The position numbers were made by a program, and so were the translations under genes. DNA of 8,626 nucleotides, taken from positions 1 to 8,626 of the forward strand of contig CAITYI010000265.1 of assembly GCA_903896585.1 (NCBI GenBank), given 5' to 3'. Shown here in pieces: positions 5,661-8,626 of this stretch; the stretch's first letter is position 1; each line of letters opens with the position of its first letter. The notes beneath the pieces are model-generated. The model did no database searches. It was not told the origin of the DNA and saw only the letters and a program-made list of their open reading frames with translations. Source of the stretch: an uncultured bacterium. Lineage in GTDB: Bacteria > Actinomycetota > Actinomycetes > S36-B12.

Positions 5661-8378
5661 ATGGCCTCAGCTGCTGAACGTTACGCAGCAGCCAAGGAGC
5701 GTGCGGAGCTCAGCAAGACTTTGGTAGGTGAGTTTGTTCAGCAATACTCATTTGACTTAGACCCGTTCCAAATTGCCGCTTGTCAATCAATCGATCAAGG
5801 TAATGGAGTATTAGTTGCCGCACCTACCGGGTCTGGCAAAACGGTTGTGGGTGAATTTGCCATCTACCGTGCGCTGGAATCGGGCACCAAGTGCTTTTAC
5901 ACAACTCCGATCAAGGCCTTGTCAAATCAAAAGTACGCTGAATTGGTAGCCCGTTACGGGGAGTCTTCAATTGGTCTCCTCACCGGCGATAACAGCATCA
6001 ACGGTGAAGCACCAATTGTGGTTATGACTACTGAAGTTCTCAGAAATATGTTGTACGCCGGCTCGGGGACCTTGCAAAATCTCGCCTATGTTGTCATGGA
6101 TGAGGTTCATTATTTGGCTGATCGTTCCCGTGGTGCCGTGTGGGAAGAAGTCATTATTCATCTGCCTGAATCCGTCACCATAATCGCATTGAGCGCTACC
6201 GTCAGCAATGCTGAAGAATTCGGGGAATGGCTGGGTACGCTCCGAGGTGAGACCGACGTCATTGTTGAGGAGCATCGACCGGTGCCACTATGGCAGCATG
6301 TAATGGCGGGTCGTCGCCTCTATGATCTTTTCGTTGATGAAACTCAACAGCAGGTTAATCCTGAGCTATCGGCTTTGGCTCGCGATACTGGTAGGGCTCG
6401 CAGTGCGGAGGCTAAGCGGTCAAGACAAAGATCGTCTTTAACTCCGTGGCGTTCCGACGTAGTTGAGCGACTTGACGCAGACGGTCTACTTCCTGCCATT
6501 TACTTCCTATTCAGCCGAGCCGGCTGTGATGATGCCGTTGAACAAATACTTCGAAGCGGGCTTCGCCTCAATGGTGCTGCGGAGGGAAATTCAATCCGAT
6601 CACAGGTACTGGAAGCGACCAGAGATATCCCAGATGAAGACTTAGCAGCATTGGGGTTCGCCGATTGGATCGATGCCCTCGAGAGGGGAGTAGCGGCGCA
6701 CCATGCAGGGCTGCTACCCCGATTTAAGGAAATCGTAGAGTCACTATTTCAGCAAGGACTTCTGAAAGTCGTATTCGCGACAGAGACACTTGCATTGGGT
6801 ATTAACATGCCGGCTCGAAGTGTTGTGCTTGAACGTCTTGTCAAGTGGAATGGCGAGGCGCATGTTGATCTCTCACCCGGTGAGTACACCCAGCTCACCG
6901 GACGGGCAGGACGCAGAGGGATTGATGTCGAGGGTCATGCAGTTGTCCTATGGCAGCCGGATCTCGATCCAAAATCTCTTGCTGGTCTTGCTTCAACACG
7001 AACCTACCCACTGAAATCTTCCTTCCGACCAAGTTACAACATGGCCGTGAATTTGGTGGGAAGTCTTGGACAGTCACGCGCACGTGAGCTCCTGGAAACC
7101 TCATTTGCTCAATTTCAAGCAGACCGCTCCGTTGTGGGTCTAGCCAATGAACTTCGGAAACTTGAGGAGGCCAGTGCGGGCTATCAGGAATCGATGCAGT
7201 GTCATTTGGGCGACTTTGCGGAATATGCTGAAATTAGAAACTCAATAAATCGGGAAGAGAAGACTGACACCCGAAGCGCTGTTGTTCAGCGTAAATCTGA
7301 GTCGGAACAGCGTCTCCGATCACTGAAAAAAGGCGATGTCATTGTCTTGGGTAATGGAAAGAAGTCTGGGCCGGCTGTGGTCTTGTCTCCAGCTTCGACA
7401 AACCAACGCGAGGAGCCCAAGCCAGTAGTCATGACCTCAGATAAACAAATTCGTCGATTAAATCACCATGATGGATTACAGGATTTACAACCGATTGGAT
7501 TTATCAAGATTCCCAAGTCATTCGTACCGAAGGAGCAGAAGCAACTACAAGATTCAATCTCCTCGCAAATTCGCACAATCGCTGCTGATCAGGTGGATGC
7601 CCAACGAAGATTGAAAAAGTCGCAACGGATTAATCCGGCTGTCCAAGAACTGCGAGATCGCATGAAGGCGCACCCCTGCCACGGCTGTTCGGATCGCGAA
7701 TCGCATGCGCGTTGGGGGGAGCGCTACTACAAAATTCAAGGTCAAATATCTGAGATTGAAAGTCGCATGCAGGGACGGACCAATACGATTGCCAAAAGAT
7801 TTGATCGCCTGTGCGAAGTGCTTTTGGAGCTCGGCTACTTACAAAAGGGGGAGGAGTCAAATCTCTCTGTCACGCCTGCAGGACAAATTCTTAAGGGGAT
7901 ATATTCCGAGTCAGATCTTTTGGTGGCCCAATGCATTAGATCCGGGGTCTTAGATGATCTTGATCCACCATCCTTAGCTGCTGTTTGCTCTGCATTCCTT
8001 TTTGAGTCCCGGCGCAGCGAGATTGATGACATGCCCTCAGTCCCGGGTGGTCCTACGGAAAAAGCACTTGAGAATATTCTTCGAATATGGGGAGAGCTTC
8101 AAGGCGTGGAGCACCATCATCGACTCAATACCATCCGCCGAATCGATGCTGGTTTAGCTTGGGCCGTGTATCGGTGGGCAAAGGGTGCTACCTTGCTGAA
8201 AATTCTGACCAGTAATGATGTAACCGCGGGAGATTTTGTTCGCTGGATTAGGCAGGTTATCGACATACTCGGCCAAATTGTAGCTGTCACAGACCCGGAA
8301 ACCCACCTGCACAATTCCGCCAACACTGCAATTGATTTGATTCAAAGAGGGGTTATCTCTTATCCAGCTAATGCTTGA
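5661..8378 (+). CDS. helY: Ski2/Mtr4-like DEVH-box helicase HelY
   Basis: A 905-residue superfamily 2 helicase, the same length as M. tuberculosis HelY (~906). Motifs in order: Walker A APTGSGKT (54-61), TTPIKALSNQK (81-91), TGD (108-110), Walker B DEVH (147-150), SAT (178-180), AIYFLFSRAGCD (279-290), ATETLALGINMPA (373-385) and QLTGRAGRRGID (411-422). FRPSYNMAVNL (456-465) opens the helical and stalk region. Residues 556-620, with GDVIVLGNGKKSG, resemble the KOW-like arch domain of Mtr4/Ski2. A conserved-looking HPCHGC cluster (671-676) follows, and a DSHCT-type C-terminal domain occupies about 740-900. The relatives unwind structured RNA; the substrate of HelY itself is not established by sequence. 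The ATG at 5661 is 9 bp after tatC with only a weak GAG-type ribosome site. The 3' end overlaps the convergent exonuclease gene by 19 bp. Confidence 0.96.
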   Translation: MASAAERYAAAKERAELSKTLVGEFVQQYSFDLDPFQIAACQSIDQGNGVLVAAPTGSGKTVVGEFAIYRALESGTKCFYTTPIKALSNQKYAELVARYGESSIGLLTGDNSINGEAPIVVMTTEVLRNMLYAGSGTLQNLAYVVMDEVHYLADRSRGAVWEEVIIHLPESVTIIALSATVSNAEEFGEWLGTLRGETDVIVEEHRPVPLWQHVMAGRRLYDLFVDETQQQVNPELSALARDTGRARSAEAKRSRQRSSLTPWRSDVVERLDADGLLPAIYFLFSRAGCDDAVEQILRSGLRLNGAAEGNSIRSQVLEATRDIPDEDLAALGFADWIDALERGVAAHHAGLLPRFKEIVESLFQQGLLKVVFATETLALGINMPARSVVLERLVKWNGEAHVDLSPGEYTQLTGRAGRRGIDVEGHAVVLWQPDLDPKSLAGLASTRTYPLKSSFRPSYNMAVNLVGSLGQSRARELLETSFAQFQADRSVVGLANELRKLEEASAGYQESMQCHLGDFAEYAEIRNSINREEKTDTRSAVVQRKSESEQRLRSLKKGDVIVLGNGKKSGPAVVLSPASTNQREEPKPVVMTSDKQIRRLNHHDGLQDLQPIGFIKIPKSFVPKEQKQLQDSISSQIRTIAADQVDAQRRLKKSQRINPAVQELRDRMKAHPCHGCSDRESHARWGERYYKIQGQISEIESRMQGRTNTIAKRFDRLCEVLLELGYLQKGEESNLSVTPAGQILKGIYSESDLLVAQCIRSGVLDDLDPPSLAAVCSAFLFESRRSEIDDMPSVPGGPTEKALENILRIWGELQGVEHHHRLNTIRRIDAGLAWAVYRWAKGATLLKILTSNDVTAGDFVRWIRQVIDILGQIVAVTDPETHLHNSANTAIDLIQRGVISYPANA

Positions 8379-8626
8379 AATAGATCCTTGACATATTTGT
8401 CAACGCCCCATTGTTCTGACAATGCGGTTAGGCCAGCGGGATCTAACGGCTCCAAAGGCAGAGATGTACTCCAGTGTTGCACGGGTAAGGAAACTTCAGC
8501 CGTTATAACTGTTTTCGCTGCCTCTAGATAGTTGATTGATTCTTGAATCCGATCCGCTAACCGCGGTGTCATGGGCTTCATCAGGGGATCTGAAAAACTA
8601 GCGGACACCAAATTTTGGATATTCCC
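8360..8626 (-). CDS. 5'-3' exonuclease, PolA N-terminal-domain type, C-terminal part
   Basis: The - strand frame is open to the window edge (GNIQNLVSASFSDP...) and ends at TAA, complement of 8360-8362, giving about 88 residues. The TPRLADRIQESINYL segment, a VSLPV segment and the closing LTALSEQWGVDKYVKDLFQAL match, from memory, the end of stand-alone actinobacterial 5'-3' exonucleases (Rv2090 type). In those, the last residues read roughly ALAERWG...LLEAL. These proteins resemble the flap/5' nuclease domain of DNA polymerase I and remove RNA primers or flaps. A TTG near 8611 is internal, not the start; the catalytic N-terminus lies outside the window. Position next to helY matches the mycobacterial neighbourhood. 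Because only the C-terminus is seen, activity cannot be judged. Confidence 0.8.
   Translation of the reverse strand, partial: GNIQNLVSASFSDPLMKPMTPRLADRIQESINYLEAAKTVITAEVSLPVQHWSTSLPLEPLDPAGLTALSEQWGVDKYVKDLFQALAG
8388..8424. repeat. Two small tandem inverted repeats after helY
   Basis: TTGACA-TATT-TGTCAA (8388-8403) and CATTGT-TCTG-ACAATG (8409-8424) are perfect 6-bp stems with 4-base loops. They begin 10 bp after the helY stop and lie inside the end of the convergent exonuclease gene. The stems are AT-rich and lack a T tract, so they are not classic intrinsic terminators. They could mark or protect a 3' end, or be chance within coding sequence. Confidence 0.35.

Overview
The window is a conserved, nearly continuous run of genes on the + strand, closed by a convergent gene on the - strand. 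The Pup-proteasome genes (the end of prcA, then pafA), the PafB/PafC pair, TatA with an actinobacterial-type TatC, and a ~905-residue HelY helicase together identify an actinomycete-type bacterium. By eye the G+C content is about half, low for the phylum. Together with compact spacing this suggests a low-GC, streamlined lineage, such as freshwater Nanopelagicales-type actinobacteria; that placement is inference, not shown by the sequence.

Layout: 1-88 end of prcA (20S proteasome alpha subunit); 95-1456 pafA (Pup ligase); 1470-2087 an exported FKBP-type prolyl isomerase lipoprotein, whose signal peptide carries a fourfold 15-bp tandem repeat; 2104-2469 a second, cytosolic FKBP; 2493-3458 pafB and 3451-4419 pafC, overlapping by 8 bp; a 98-bp gap with a possible promoter; 4518-4793 tatA; 4803-5651 tatC; 5661-8378 helY; 8360-8626 (- strand) the C-terminal end of a 5'-3' exonuclease that runs off the window. 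No stretch longer than 100 bp lacks a gene. I see no tRNA, rRNA, CRISPR array, insertion sequence or phage gene.

How the genes fit together: PafA attaches Pup to target lysines so that the proteasome, ending here with PrcA, can degrade them. PafB and PafC are WYL-domain regulators that in mycobacteria form a heterodimer activating the LexA-independent DNA-damage response. The two FKBPs place one prolyl isomerase outside the membrane and one inside. TatA and TatC form the core of the twin-arginine export system, and HelY is a Ski2/Mtr4-like helicase. Spacing of 6 to 23 bp or overlap suggests two transcription blocks, (prc)-pafA-FKBP-FKBP-pafB-pafC and tatA-tatC-helY, with the only real break at 4420-4517.

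I see no undescribed multi-gene system: this is core actinobacterial housekeeping. The points most worth a second look are the minisatellite inside the lipoprotein signal peptide, a leucine in TatC where E. coli has membrane-buried Glu170, and the overlapping convergent end of helY.
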